The translations under genes were made by a program, and so were the position numbers. A stretch of DNA of 64,000 nt from Bathynomus jamesi. Taxonomy: Eukaryota; Arthropoda; Malacostraca; Isopoda; Cirolanidae. Under the pieces are notes generated by a model. The model saw only the letters and a program-made list of their open reading frames with translations, was not told where the DNA came from and ran no database searches. The stretch is taken from positions 427,001 to 491,000 of the forward strand of contig JAJOZX010003203.1 of assembly GCA_023014485.1 (NCBI GenBank), given 5' to 3'. Below are positions 21,807 to 32,023 of the stretch, in pieces. Within the stretch, counting starts at the first letter, position 1. The number at the start of each line of letters is the position of its first letter.

Positions 21807-23177
21807 AGGGGCTCCAAAAAACCTTAGCCCCCGCATTTGCAGCTTACATGTTTACTTATATCGAAATAGTTTTTAGTGATTATAAAAATATATAAAATTC
21901 TTTATTTATTGCAGGTATTAAAATTAATCTAGCTGATAAAGTGATAATATAATGGCTTCTCAATTAATTGGTGATTCGGAGAGGCAACGTGTGATAGATC
22001 GCATACGAGCAATAACATTTCGGGAAGCTCGTGATGCTGGAGCCACCTTTACAACACGTTCATGGGTTGCCAAAAAGTTGCGAAGAAGTGAGGACTTCGT
22101 CAAAAGAAATTGGAATAAAACTTTGGATGAATGTGAAATGGATACAACCAAATCTGGGCGCCCAAATTTGCCACTCTCTCAGGAAACAAAGGACATCATT
22201 GAAAGCGGTACGCGTAAGCGGAAAAACAGCTGTGCTAAACTTTCTAGAGAGATCGAAGTGTTGAGAGGAAAGATCGTTAGTGGTGAGATCATTCGACTGT
22301 ACCGTCATAGGCAAGGTTTAAAGCCTTGGCATGATCTTCCAAAGCCAAGAAAAACTCAACTTAACATCGATGACAGAATGTGATTTGCCCATTATCTTGA
22401 AGATTGGGATGTGGATGATTTCATGCATTTAGCTGTCTCCGATGAATTTTTTGTTTACGTAACACGTCGGCCTAACTACCAAAATGATCGAGTGTGGGCC
22501 ACAACAACAGATGAAATCGATGACAATGAACATTATCGCGAATTATTAAAAAGTCCAGACTGTGTTGGTGTGTTTGTTTTGTTCACTGCAAGGAAGCTCA
22601 TGTGGGTGCTGAAGCCAAATGGTCAGAGTTGGGATGGACAGTATTTTCGTGATATTATTCTATCCCAGCATGTCATTCCTTTTCTAAGAAACCCAAACAA
22701 TGTTATGGATGTCGATCAGGTCACACTTCTGCACGATAAGGCCCCCTGCTTTAAGGCATTAACCAATCAACAGTTGTTGCGGAACCATGAGATATATTTC
22801 TTTGGAAATGAAGAATGGCCAGGAAATTCTCCTGATCTGAACGTCTGTGAACACATTGGATCAGTTATAAAGGACAAGGTTGAATGTCTCTTGTTTCAAG
22901 AACCTGCAGCAAATCGATTTTCGAAGGATACAATGACGCAACACATTGAAACTGTTTTAGCAAATTTGCGTAACGATCAAGATCTATTCACGTCGCTTTT
23001 GTCAAGCTACCTAAAGCGAATTCAGGCTGTCTTGGAAGCCAATGGCGAGAACACCAAGTTTTAATTGTTTCTCATTGAATGCAGGATTAAATTCTCTTTT
23101 GTAAGGTATGTTTAGTTTTACTGTACCTCTAATGGTTTAGGCCATGGGCGGGGGTGCTAAGGTTTATTGGAGCCCCG
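21807..23177 (+). mobile_element. Tc1/mariner transposon, DD37E type
   Basis: 1,371 bp flanked by TA (21805-21806 and 23178-23179). Inverted repeats start (A/C)GGGGCTCCAA(A/T)AAACCTTAGC at both ends. The single gene at 21952-23064 encodes a transposase with one in-frame stop. It sits inside the RNase H region of gypsy A, whose coding frame continues on both sides. Confidence 0.9.
21952..23064 (+). pseudogene. DD37E Tc1/mariner transposase, one in-frame stop
   Basis: About 370 codons from ATG 21952, with a premature TGA at 22381-22383 and the same frame continuing to 23064. The N-terminal 120 residues are a helix-turn-helix DNA-binding region (FTTRSWVAKKLRRSEDFVKRN). The catalytic domain shows D1 in VSDEFF (codon 22441), D2 in LLHDKAPC (codon 22735) and E in LNVCEHI (codon 22849), with 37 residues between D2 and E. 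WPGNSPDLN is the family motif WPPNSPDLN. The spacing assigns it to the DD37E group. The single stop makes this a recently dead copy. Confidence 0.87.
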
Positions 23178-23179
23178 TA

Positions 23180-24484
23180 GAATCCATCCAGAAATGGAAA
23201 CATTTTCCTAATTCGCCATTTCATTTTGATGACCGACCAGCGCAGCGTCTCCTTCATGTTCGACAACAGGTCCACCAACCGAATAAAAAACGACAAAATC
23301 CTTCGCTGGAAGATGGAACTTTCCCGCTTTCATATACTATCAAATTCAGACCGGGACGAGAAAACCTACCAGCCGACGCTCTTTCGAGAGCCCATTGCGC
23401 AGTTACATTCCACCAGTCCTTGGAGCATCTACACGATTCTCTCATCCACCCCGGTGTCCACAGAATGCTCCATTTTATCCGCTCCAAGAATTTACCGTAT
23501 TCTGGCGACAAGGTTCGTCGCGTCACTGCGAATTGCTCAACTTGCCTGAAATGCAAACTTCAATTTTACGAGCCACCTGAGTCAAAACTAATAAAAGCGA
23601 CATCCCCATTTGAGAGAATTAACATCGACTTCAAAGGCCCTCTGCCGACAAGCTCTGGATCTAACTCATATATTTTAACAGTAATCGATGAATACTCTCG
23701 CTTCCCACTCGCATATCCCTGCCGCAATGCGAGTGCTGCCACCGTGATGAAATGCCTCACGAATCTATTCTCTATCTTCGGAATGCCCGCGTATGTGCAC
23801 TCGGACCGCGGAGCTTGTTTTATGTCAGCTGAAGTTAAAGCATTCCTAACTAATCTCGGAATATCAACAAGCCGCACTACACCGTACCACCCCGAAGGGA
23901 ACGCCCAATGCGACCGATATAACGGGATCATCTGGAACACCATCGTTATTGCTCTGGAAAGAAAGGGGCTGGGAAATGCACACTGGGAGTCCGTATTACC
24001 GGAAGCATTACATTCCATCAGATCCCTACTCTGCACCTCAACGAATGAAACTCCACACGAAAGGCTGTTCTCATATTCGAGAACATCACCTGGACCTCCC
24101 CTTCCATCCTGGCTCTCGACTCCTGGAGTGGTACTAACCAAACGCCACGTCCGTAATTCAAAATTCGACTCTCTCGTTGAGCAAGTTGAGTTGATTGAGG
24201 CAAATCCTCATTACGCATATGTACGTTACCCTAACGGGAGAACTGACACGGTATCTACTAAAGATCTCGCCCCTCGTGGAAACTCCGAACGAATCATCCT
24301 GCCGGAACCCGTGAATATCACTCACAAGGATGACGACGCTCAAGCAGGGACTCCGCCTACACACTCCGCCAAGAAGAGTCCAGGATCGTCGGGAGAAACA
24401 GAATCAACTGAAACACTCCCGAATGAACATTCAGTACCCGAGACCAGCTATCAAAACTCACCTAGAAGATCCTCCAGAATTTGA
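23180..24484 (+). CDS. Gypsy A Pol, RNase H end and integrase
   Basis: Read from 23180. A degraded end of RNase H (FRPGRENLPADALSR) precedes the integrase zinc domain (HDSLIHPGVHRM...CLKCK). The catalytic residues are D in NIDFKGPL, D in HSDRGACF and E replaced near NAQCDRYNG, where most gypsy integrases have VER. The third acidic position therefore appears lost or shifted (Q/C/D at that site). A chromodomain-like end was not recognised. The tail is Ser/Thr/Pro-rich and ends in PRRSSRI. The segment at 23180-23300 is partly out of register with the expected RNase H, probably by small indels. This completes gypsy A pol before the 3' UTR. Confidence 0.82.
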   Translation, partial: ESIQKWKHFPNSPFHFDDRPAQRLLHVRQQVHQPNKKRQNPSLEDGTFPLSYTIKFRPGRENLPADALSRAHCAVTFHQSLEHLHDSLIHPGVHRMLHFIRSKNLPYSGDKVRRVTANCSTCLKCKLQFYEPPESKLIKATSPFERINIDFKGPLPTSSGSNSYILTVIDEYSRFPLAYPCRNASAATVMKCLTNLFSIFGMPAYVHSDRGACFMSAEVKAFLTNLGISTSRTTPYHPEGNAQCDRYNGIIWNTIVIALERKGLGNAHWESVLPEALHSIRSLLCTSTNETPHERLFSYSRTSPGPPLPSWLSTPGVVLTKRHVRNSKFDSLVEQVELIEANPHYAYVRYPNGRTDTVSTKDLAPRGNSERIILPEPVNITHKDDDAQAGTPPTHSAKKSPGSSGETESTETLPNEHSVPETSYQNSPRRSSRI

Positions 24485-24598
24485 AAACCAGTCTCCCGTC
24501 TTAACCTATAACTCTCTCTTCCTTTGTTGCATCAGAATGTATTACACTGCGACTCACGCAGTCATGTACTGTATATTGCCACGTACTGTGTTACGAGC
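24485..24598 (+). other. Gypsy A 3' untranslated region, part 1
   Basis: Short non-coding stretch after the pol stop, cut at a GTTACGA(G/C) site by the hAT fragment. It resumes at 25953 and runs to the polypurine tract. Confidence 0.7.
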
Positions 24599-25944
24599 TA
24601 GTGCTTGCATAATACCGAAAATTTTCAATACCGGTATTTGGAGGCAATTATGCTAATCCCTGTATTGATACCGGTATTATGAAAAAAATAATTTATTTTG
24701 ATTTATTATGGTGCCACCCTACCAACCCTCCCACAAGTCTGAGGGACTTGCAGTACTCACCATATTTACTATAAATTAATGACCCAACTCCAAATAGATG
24801 GCATTCTATTCGAAAAAGTTTATACAGTAAATTACTAAATTGTAATAAAAATATTATTTGAATTTTTTTTAGCATATTATTATACAACTACTGGGGTAGA
24901 TAGAAATTATTAGTATCTAAATATTTATTTCTTAGTTTGATTTTGAAAGTATGCTTTGAGGAAACAAAGAGCATCTAGGGATTGTTCAGATAGACTTGAT
25001 CTCAGTTTCGTCAGAAATAGGCCTGCAGCAGAAAAGGCTCTTTCTGATTCTGCACTTGTAGGTTTAATTGAAAGCAGTGCCTTGTACAGCTTCTCTAAAT
25101 TCTCACTTCTCTGTAAAGTAACTTCCAAGCTTTTAAATTATTAGTAACATCAAAATCAATGGAATTTTTTTTAGATGGCACTTTTCCTAGTTTGTCCATT
25201 TCTTGCATGTATTCACTCAGTAATGAATCTGCTTCCACTTCAGTCTTATTTGCAGCTACATTTTCAGGGTTACATGGAAATTCCTGTTCTTCCATTTATA
25301 TCTCCAAATCAACCACATTCTTAGGGAAAAGTCTTTTATGGAGCCTTTCTGCAGTTCTTTTGAGAACTAATTTTGATGGAACAGAAAAACTTTCCTCTTC
25401 TTGAACTTTTAAAACTTCGGGATTATGAAGATATTTGATTAAACCTACAATGTCTTGCTGTCTTCTTGAAATGTAACGATTTCTAAGACAATCTTTTAAC
25501 TCTTTTGCTATTGGATTATTTTTCTCTCCTAGTTTCTTTGAAATAAATTTCATTGATGATTCAGCTGTCAGGAGTGATGCATCTTTCGAGCATAACCCTT
25601 TAAGAATTATTTCAACAGGACGTAAGGTGTCATAAAGGTTTTCAATAATTTCCCACTCTGTTGAAGAAATGGCTACAGTTGAATGAATCACTCTTAAAGC
25701 TAGTGCAATAAATAGTTTTCTTTGATAGAAAGGAATAGAAAACGAAAAAAAGAGGTTAACTGCAAAATACCCCGAAACTTTTTTTTTCTCCGAATCCTCC
25801 AAAAACAGTTTATTTGCCCATCGGAGGACTAAATTGCCTAAATTTTACAATAGCAATTTTTGTCAATACCGAAAACCTATAATATCGGTATCGGTATTAT
25901 TTGTACTTCTTCAATACCGGTATTAATACCGGTTTTAACCCCTA
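24599..25944 (-). mobile_element. Internally deleted hAT element with palindromic ends
   Basis: Termini start TAG(T/G)G(C)TT, with ATACCGGTAT-type palindromes just inside both ends (for example AATACCGGTATT near the left end and ATACCGGTATTAATACCGG near the right end). The flanks are GTTACGAG (24590-24597) and GTTACGAC (25945-25952), 7 of 8 matched. The minus strand encodes only the C-terminal half of a hAT transposase. At 1.35 kb, the N-terminal half is missing. Confidence 0.78.
24932..25802 (-). pseudogene. hAT transposase C-terminal half
   Basis: Three minus-strand frames follow each other (25802-25296, 25295-25095, 25128-24925). They show a Glu/Leu-rich helical region (WEIIENLYDTLRPVEIIL) and then the hAT dimerisation domain with LLSIKPTSAESERAFSAAG and RSSLSEQSLDALCFLKAY. 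The last domain is the best conserved signature of hAT transposases and contains the third catalytic glutamate (SER). The N-terminal zinc finger and the first two catalytic aspartates are missing. An in-frame stop (about 25293) and a frameshift (about 25110) break what remains. Confidence 0.85.
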
Positions 25945-25987
25945 GTTACGACTCATTTATGTTTTATTTCTACGTTATTTTCGTTTC

Positions 25988-25999
25988 AGAGGGGAAAAA
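25988..25999 (+). promoter_or_regulatory. Polypurine tract of gypsy A
   Basis: AGAGGGGAAAAA directly abuts the 3' LTR start at 26000, the expected plus-strand primer position. Confidence 0.8.
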
Positions 26000-26212
26000 T
26001 GTGGTGTTTATTTGTATACCTGCTTATCATATTTGAAATGTGGTGTTTATTTGTACACTTACCTATTGTTTTTGTGTACTTGCCATTGTAATGTATATAT
26101 GATATTTATATTATTGTTTTTGTTCTTTACAGATGTTAATGTCTTTTCATGATGTTTTAAGCTGAATAAAGCCTAAAACGAATTCTGAATTTATTGCTTA
26201 TTGGCTCTACAA
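26000..26212 (+). repeat. 3' LTR of gypsy A
   Basis: 213 bp matching 2052-2270 with a handful of differences, including an indel in the TATGATATATATGATA stretch. AATAAA lies at 26165-26170. It is followed by the TAGG duplication. Confidence 0.9.
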
Positions 26213-26216
26213 TAGG

Positions 26217-26695
26217 CCTAATTTAACTGGACCTAGTTTAAGTTATGACTAAACTGGGGTTTAGAAACAACTGATCACTTATTGAGTGTTATTAGATAGT
26301 GGTGCTAATTTCTTCCTCCTGGAGTCCCTCTTCTCTTTGCTCAATTTTTGAGAGTGCACTTGCTGGTGGAGATCTTTTATTGTCTTCAAGCCCCTTCGTC
26401 CGCCATGCCGCTCTTCCCACAAATTCCTTCTGTTCTTCTCCCGACTTTTTCCACTCCACCAGCGTCCTTTTTTCTTCCGTTGGTTGATCGGTAGTGTATG
26501 TTTACTACCGAGCACGCTCTATCATACAGTATATAAATACTAGTGTGGAGAATAACTCTGGTGAGCAACCAATTGGTTTCATCCATCCAGTTATTGACAT
26601 AAAAGGAGTTTAATAATTGTTAGATTAACTTCCTACCCACTCAGTGGACCATTTTCGTTACCTCCCAACTACCCACATGTATCAGTTTTCCATAT
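26217..26695. other. Spacer with no gene recognised
   Basis: No recognisable coding sequence. Short open frames in the purine-rich region at 26300-26500 have no family match I can see. Confidence 0.45.
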
Positions 26696-26990
26696 GACCT
26701 AACCGGGCATTCAACTGACCTAACCTGGCATTCAATTGACCGGGGGCAACTCACAAGTAGATAGGTCACAGCACTGCATTATCACATGTTCACACTACAC
26801 TAATAATATTCAGACTAAACTAGGTCTAAGCAGGCAACAAATAAACATTAATAACAAGACGACGTAAACAGAAACAAATTTACATTTTCCAAATTTGACC
26901 ACGGAGCACGGACTATATACCAGCACAGCATAAGAAATAATTTAATCACGGATTCTATACTTATGCCTATAAAATACAGTACCAGTTAAT
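26696..26990. repeat. Second copy of repeat Y (inverted relative to 786-1075)
   Basis: It begins GACCTAACCGGGCATTCAAC, with a second unit and then GACCGGGGGCAAC. It continues to a segment with GGATTCTATACTTATGCC, the reverse complement of the 800 bp region. It lacks the hairpin of the first copy. Confidence 0.6.
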
Positions 26991-27421
26991 TTTGAAATGT
27001 ATCTAAATATGTATTTAAATACTCAAAAATAAATGTATTCATAAATACAGTATTTAAAAATGTATTTCAGTAATGTCAAATACATTACTGCCCATCTCCG
27101 GAACTTACTGTCAATAGTGTTATGCTAATTAGCTGACTTGAGATTGACATTTTGCAAAATTTTATTTTAAAATATAGCTTATGACTTGGATAATCTCGAT
27201 AGGACGAAGTTTTCCCAAATGAAATGTAATGTAAAAACTGGCGGATAGCCAAGTTTTTCTTCGCGTCTTATACTGTTGTGTCGTCTTCTGTGCCGGTGAC
27301 GCTTGTCAGTTTTGTGTTCCTTCTTACTATCAAATTAACAGGGTTTAAAGACACTAAACTGTTATGTTACCTCTCCAATAAAATTTGTAAAAGTGCCAAG
27401 ATTACCCAGTTACAATCTCAT
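26991..27421. other. AT-rich spacer with possible transposon end
   Basis: It holds an ATTTAAATAC-rich segment that stops at TGTCAAATACATTACTGCCC (27066-27094). This could be a degenerate terminal repeat, but I see no partner. No gene. Confidence 0.4.
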
Positions 27422-28219
27422 TACAAAACAAACAAAACATCTTTATTGCGGATCATTCACAATCCATAGCCACTTAAGTTCTTAACCTAACATACAAGTA
27501 CAATCATACGTATACATTGAACTTAATACAAAAATAATATAAAAATAAGGCCAACATAGCTACTTAACCTAGCATACTGGCATACTATTTGATTAATTAT
27601 CTGACAATTTTATGTATATTGTTATTACCTGAGATATCTTATAACACTTATAACACTTATTATAACATACCCACTTGCTGTAACACTTAATGTAACATAA
27701 CTTAATATGCATATATAATCTTTGCTACATTACAAAAATAAAGTATTGTAAACCAGCAGTTGTCTGAACCAAGACTGCCATATAGGTGAGAGGTACACAG
27801 TATCTGAAGACAGGACATTGTACAATAACACAGTAGAGCTGTTTTGGACCCTAGTAATGAAATTATATATATTCTTCCAGATTAACATTTGGCTGGTAGG
27901 TTACGCGTCATAAACATAAAAATGGCACTGCACCATTTTGGTTCCCTATATAGCATACGAAAAATATTATTATAAGCAACAGAGAGTTTATTCATAGCAG
28001 TTTTTGTATAATTCCACCAAATTTCCTTACTAGCATGTTACCCTGTACATACAGCTTTTTACGTTGCCTCTCAATATCAAGTTCATCTCACAGCTCGTGA
28101 GTAATTACATGACCTAAGTAGTTACATGTGTCTTTGACAGGTATAGTCTGACCATTCATTTCAAAAGACCCACATGATACATGTTTCAGTAGATTACATC
28201 TAAAAATCAAAATACAGCT
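27422..28219 (-). pseudogene. CR1-like LINE, 3' part (RT C-terminus and 3' UTR)
   Basis: The minus strand from 28219 encodes the continuation of an RT (SCILIFRCNLLKHVSCG, then TIPVKDTCNYLGHVI) broken by stops. A non-coding tail ends near AATAAAGATGTTTTGTTTG at about 27425-27450. Its upstream half lies at 51683-52480 beyond gypsy B. The match is by reading frame and by the CTTTG duplication at the gypsy B borders. It is decayed and 5'-truncated. Confidence 0.7.
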
Positions 28220-28224
28220 CTTTG

Positions 28225-28385
28225 TAGGGAATATTCATTATTATTGATTACTAGTGTCTTCATGTTGATGCCTTTATTTTTCATGTATGTGTTTATGTTT
28301 TGTTTGTATGTTTCAGAGTTCCATCATTGTTTAGCGTTATGGATATTGGTCAATAAACGTAATAACAAAAAGTGGAATCTTTATG
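28225..28385 (+). repeat. 5' LTR of gypsy B
   Basis: About 160 bp matching 51520-51677. It starts TAGGGAATATTC, not the usual TG. The end is fixed only approximately (GTGGAATCTTTA). Confidence 0.8.
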
Positions 28386-28428
28386 ATGGAACTTTATACA
28401 AAACAATAGTGAATCTCAACAGGTCAAC

Positions 28429-28512
28429 ATGCCCGTGGTGAAATGTCCAATTGAGGGGTGCGCATATGAGACCCCCGCACACAGCGACGCCATTGTAGCA
28501 GCACTCCTCACA
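28429..28512 (+). CDS. Gypsy B Gag-Pol, first 28 codons
   Basis: The ATG at 28429 opens a frame with a CPIEGCAYETP motif, a possible half of a zinc-binding C-x4-C pair. It is cut by K1 just after codon 28. The downstream frame at 46633 (FTAHCTVHS) supplies a following Cys and His, so K1 seems to have split a small N-terminal C2H2-like finger. Confidence 0.7.
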
Positions 28513-28515
28513 CTG

Positions 28516-28852
28516 TAGGCCGGGCTGAAACTCAAGATAGAATTAATCAGTCATTAACAGTTGGCTTTTGATATAAAAATAAGATTCCTGAAAAACATAA
28601 TTGGTGGCCACCAACGTGTGTCCGGCCACCCCCGTTTTTGTAAAAAAACATCTAATGCTGCACTAGCAAAATCAGGAAAATGGCAATATCTGTTCTTCTG
28701 AACATGCTAGAGAGATGGTTTGCATACCAGAAGATGCAGAATTTGATTTAGAACAAATTATTAAGAGTGGTATTTTTTTCATAAAACCTTTAGTTTTTGA
28801 GTTATTTTAGAAAAACTAATTTTTGGGGCCCATAGACCCCCTATCGACGGAC
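28516..28852. repeat. K1 left terminal inverted repeat
   Basis: About 337 bp, complementary to 46296-46631 with small differences, ending at a GGGGCCCATAGACCCCC palindrome. Confidence 0.87.
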
Positions 28853-29126
28853 CTTAGTGACAAAAGAAATTCTAAAATAAGCATGATTTGGCTTTTTGAT
28901 TACTAACATTGCCCTAAAATGATGTTGACATGGACATAGTGATCACATGATATGACTTTTCCTTGTTATCTTGCATCCATTATGCTTGATTAAAGAATAG
29001 AGGGTGGGGCTGCTTCATGAACTTTTTTTAAACGTAATAAATTGAAAACTTGTTTTTTTTCAGGTGCCTTTGTTATAAGTTTCCAACTGCAATTTGTCAT
29101 TGAATTCAACATTTGCAATATAAAGT

Positions 29127-31078
29127 ATGACTTCTACAAGGAAAACAGTTGCTAAAGTACTTGGTGATGTACGTTTTATGCCAGCAGAACAGTTTCCTTT
29201 AGGGAAATTGCCTACGTTGAAGCAAGTTATTGAAAGGTGTTTGTGTTTCGGAGACTATAAAACAGATGCTGTACTGAGAGCTACTTCTGAGGAATTGTAT
29301 AAATTGTGGGTCACATATAATGTTTATCCAATATCAGTAAATGCCATACAGAGCCGACTGAAAACCCAAATAAAGGAATTCAACCGCCTTCTGAAGTATG
29401 ACAAAAAGAAAAGGGGACCTAACTATCATCAAGATCTGGATGATTTTCTGAAAACTGTAAACGTTTTATTTGACATATATCAACATGATCACAAACTGTT
29501 GGCAGATACAGAGAAAAAGCACTTACTAAAAATGATTGAATCTGATTACCAGTTTTATGAGGTAGGTCTGTTGATTGAATTTCAAGTTGTAAATTATTAA
29601 TTAATATTAATTAATTATCAGTTATTAATATTATCAATTATTAATAATTTGCTACAATTTTTAAAGTGCATTTAATAAGTTAGTAATATCAATAATACAC
29701 TATTAATGATGTTAATGATAAGTAATATTTTAGTAGTTTCTCATTTTTGTAAGAATTTCAATTTACATATAGAGACCCATAGATAAAAGATACATTATAG
29801 TGTAATGAAATATAATCACTTTGTAGGACCAGAAAACAACTAGGCATGGTTACTGTACCCTGAAAGAAGTCCCAGAAACAGCCACTGACTTAAAATTCAA
29901 ATCACGGGTTATTCAATCTCAAAAAGCAAAAGAATCAGTTCCTCCTCCTCATCCTCCTGAACCTATGGACATTCCTGAGTTGACAGATAGTGACAGTTGT
30001 AATGATTCATTTGATGCAGACTATGTTCCAGAAGTCTCAACATTACAGAACAGAACTAGATTACGCTCATTAGCTGAAGCATGTGACAGGTATAGTACTG
30101 AAAGATAAATCTTTTAATACAGCTTAAAGTGAAATCATTGTGACTAAGAGATTAAGATTACCAATAAATTATTCATTGACAATAGATATGTAAATCTACT
30201 TTAAATATCCTAACAGATATCAAGTAAGTGATAGAGCAGGAGCGGCTATTGGTTCTGCTACATTGGTGGACTTTGGAGTAATCACCCCAGATAACATACA
30301 AAATGTTATTGATAAGTATGTTTTTAATCACTCTAGATATTACATTTCTTAGCTTCTGCTACAAGTTCTAAATCACCAGATTTACTATTATTTTTAATTA
30401 GCGTCAACATTTCTATTTCGTATTTATATTAATTAGTTTCAAACAGGACACTGACATTTGTATTTTGTATATTTGTATAATGCTAATGCAGTAATGCTTG
30501 GCTAATATTTTTGAAATACTTTTCAGAAACAAGTTGAGAAGGGAGACAGCTAAATTGAGAGCTGAAAGGAAGAAGGAAGAAGAAGTGATATTTGAAAAAG
30601 TGACTGGCACTGGCTTTGACGGTAAAAAGGATGCTACACTTGCTGTTAACAAAGTAAATGAAAAGTATTATACATCCACAATCCTAGAGGAACATTATGT
30701 CATTACTGGAGAGCCAGGTAAATGGAAATGATTGTCATACAGTTATAGGCGTTATGCTGTTATATTACTGTACTATGAAGTAATATTTCAATTACTTAAA
30801 AAATTTTCTTTTTAAGTGACAACTGTCCAGTTAACTTTATTCCTTCCTTTTTCATTTTTATTTAATTGTAAAATTAATTACATTTATTTTCAGATGATTT
30901 CTACCTCGACCATTTTACCCCGGAGAGTGGCAAAGGCATTGACATTGCTCATGGCATTTATAAGATCATTAAAGGGACAGAACTTGAGGCCAAATTAAAC
31001 TTGGTTAAAGCAGATGGGACAAATACTAACACAGGACATATGCATGGGTCAATCAGATATTTGGAAATGTTTTTAGGG
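29127..31078 (+). CDS. K1 transposase, exons 1-5 (N-terminal half)
   Basis: Exons read from splice sites and frame are 29127-29561, 29827-30089, 30217-30315, 30527-30717 and 30894-31078. Donors (GTAGGT, GTATAG, GTATGT, GTAAAT) and acceptors (TTGTAG, CTAACAG, TTTTCAG, TTTTCAG) are normal. Exon 1 holds LPTLKQVIERCLCF. Exon 3 holds the VSDRAGAAIGSAT helical module. Exon 4 holds the first catalytic candidate TGFDGKKDAT and EEHYVITGEPG. Exon 5 ends in the second, VKADGTNTNTG, followed by IRYLEMFLG. BEL-1 is inserted at that point (TAGGG) and the frame resumes at 44987. Introns are short and AT-rich. Confidence 0.77.
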
Positions 31079-31627
31079 TGTTAGAAAATCTAGAAGAGGA
31101 AGAACCATTGTTGTCCCAAGGCGATATGATGACTAAGCTGATTGATGCAGCATTGCTTGTATATATTAAGTTAAGGTGTATATATATCCATCTCATAATT
31201 GTAAGGTTAGTGAAAAATTAACTTAATTTAGAGCTAGCATTTTTGAGCTCTTGTGGCATCATTGTTTGATCACACTGTTGGCATCATTTTGGGGCGCTGC
31301 GCGTTTTTTCTACTCGTTTGTGGGATGTCGTACGTACAGGGTGTGGTCTGTTAGAGAGCTCTCTTACAATTCAGTTTGGTTGTTTAGATACAAGATTGTT
31401 GCATCGTGCAATAGTCCAGGTTGCGTTGTTGTTGCAAGGTTGAGAAAGAAGACCATAAATAGTACCCCTTTTGTTTATATTAAATTCATGTAACAAAGGT
31501 CTAAGGTAGGCCCGCATCGAGTCAGCAACCCTGAGGTAGGACCTAATAGGATCTCAACTGGCCCTTTAGAATTTGGCCGTTCACGGCTCAGCTGGGATTT
31601 TGAACCCAACAAATAAATAAATTAACA
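31079..31627 (+). repeat. 5' LTR of BEL-1
   Basis: 549 bp, TGTTAG to TTAACA. It lacks about 45 bp present in the 3' copy (between GATCTCAA and CTGGCCC). The next bases, GGTCCTTCAGAACCGG (from 31629), are the likely primer-binding site. Confidence 0.9.
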
Positions 31628-31645
31628 GGGTCCTTCAGAACCGGA
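31628..31645 (+). promoter_or_regulatory. Primer-binding site of BEL-1
   Basis: GGTCCTTCAGAACCGG directly follows the LTR, and the same string follows the BEL-2 LTR at 37096 preceded by T. It begins TGG in BEL-2 as expected for complement to a tRNA CCA end. I did not identify which tRNA. Confidence 0.55.
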
Positions 31646-32023
31646 TTCTACCCCAAAACTGAGTCAGTGACTATTTTTCGGCAAAGTTCTGATTGTGCAA
31701 ATTGTAGCCCAAGTTAGGCCAAGAGGGGTTGAGTATTATTGAATTAAGGTCCCAGGGTAGAAAGTTTGGTCGCCCAATTGCGAAACTTGGCCAGTCGTCT
31801 GTCGTCGTTTTTGGCCTACATTTTACCGGTTTGGTTAATTTTGGGTTATTATTGAATTAAGGTCCTGGGGTGGAAAATTTGGTATTCATACTGGTGTTTG
31901 GTTAGTACCCCACCCAGCAATTCAGTTTATTTGAAAGTAAAATTTGCGTTTGATCAGTTTGGTTAAGTATTTCTGCCAATTCAGCTCATTTGGTATTGAG
32001 CCCAATTGTTGTTTGCATTGAAG

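Larger units (their letters stand above)
2052..26212 (+). mobile_element. Ty3/gypsy retrotransposon A, split by nested insertions
   Basis: Near-identical short LTRs at 2052-2270 and 26000-26212 are flanked by TAGG (2048-2051 and 26213-26216). Between them, on one strand and in order, lie gag, zinc knuckles, protease and RT (2309-4256), RT thumb and RNase H (21496-21804), and integrase (23180-24484). The gaps are other elements: K2 (4257-21486), a DD37E transposon (21807-23177) and a hAT fragment (24599-25944). At the K2 and DD37E junctions the gypsy reading frame resumes when the insert plus one target duplication is discounted. The element proper would be about 5 kb. It is the oldest layer of this nest. 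Confidence 0.9.

Noticed and set aside
26279..26515. Lys/Arg-rich minus-strand frame of 78 codons
   Set aside because: Low complexity, no recognised family, no splice or regulatory context.
28516..31078. K-family gene as a host gene
   Set aside because: It has normal introns, but long terminal inverted repeats bracket it and three paralogues in this window have the same kind of ends.
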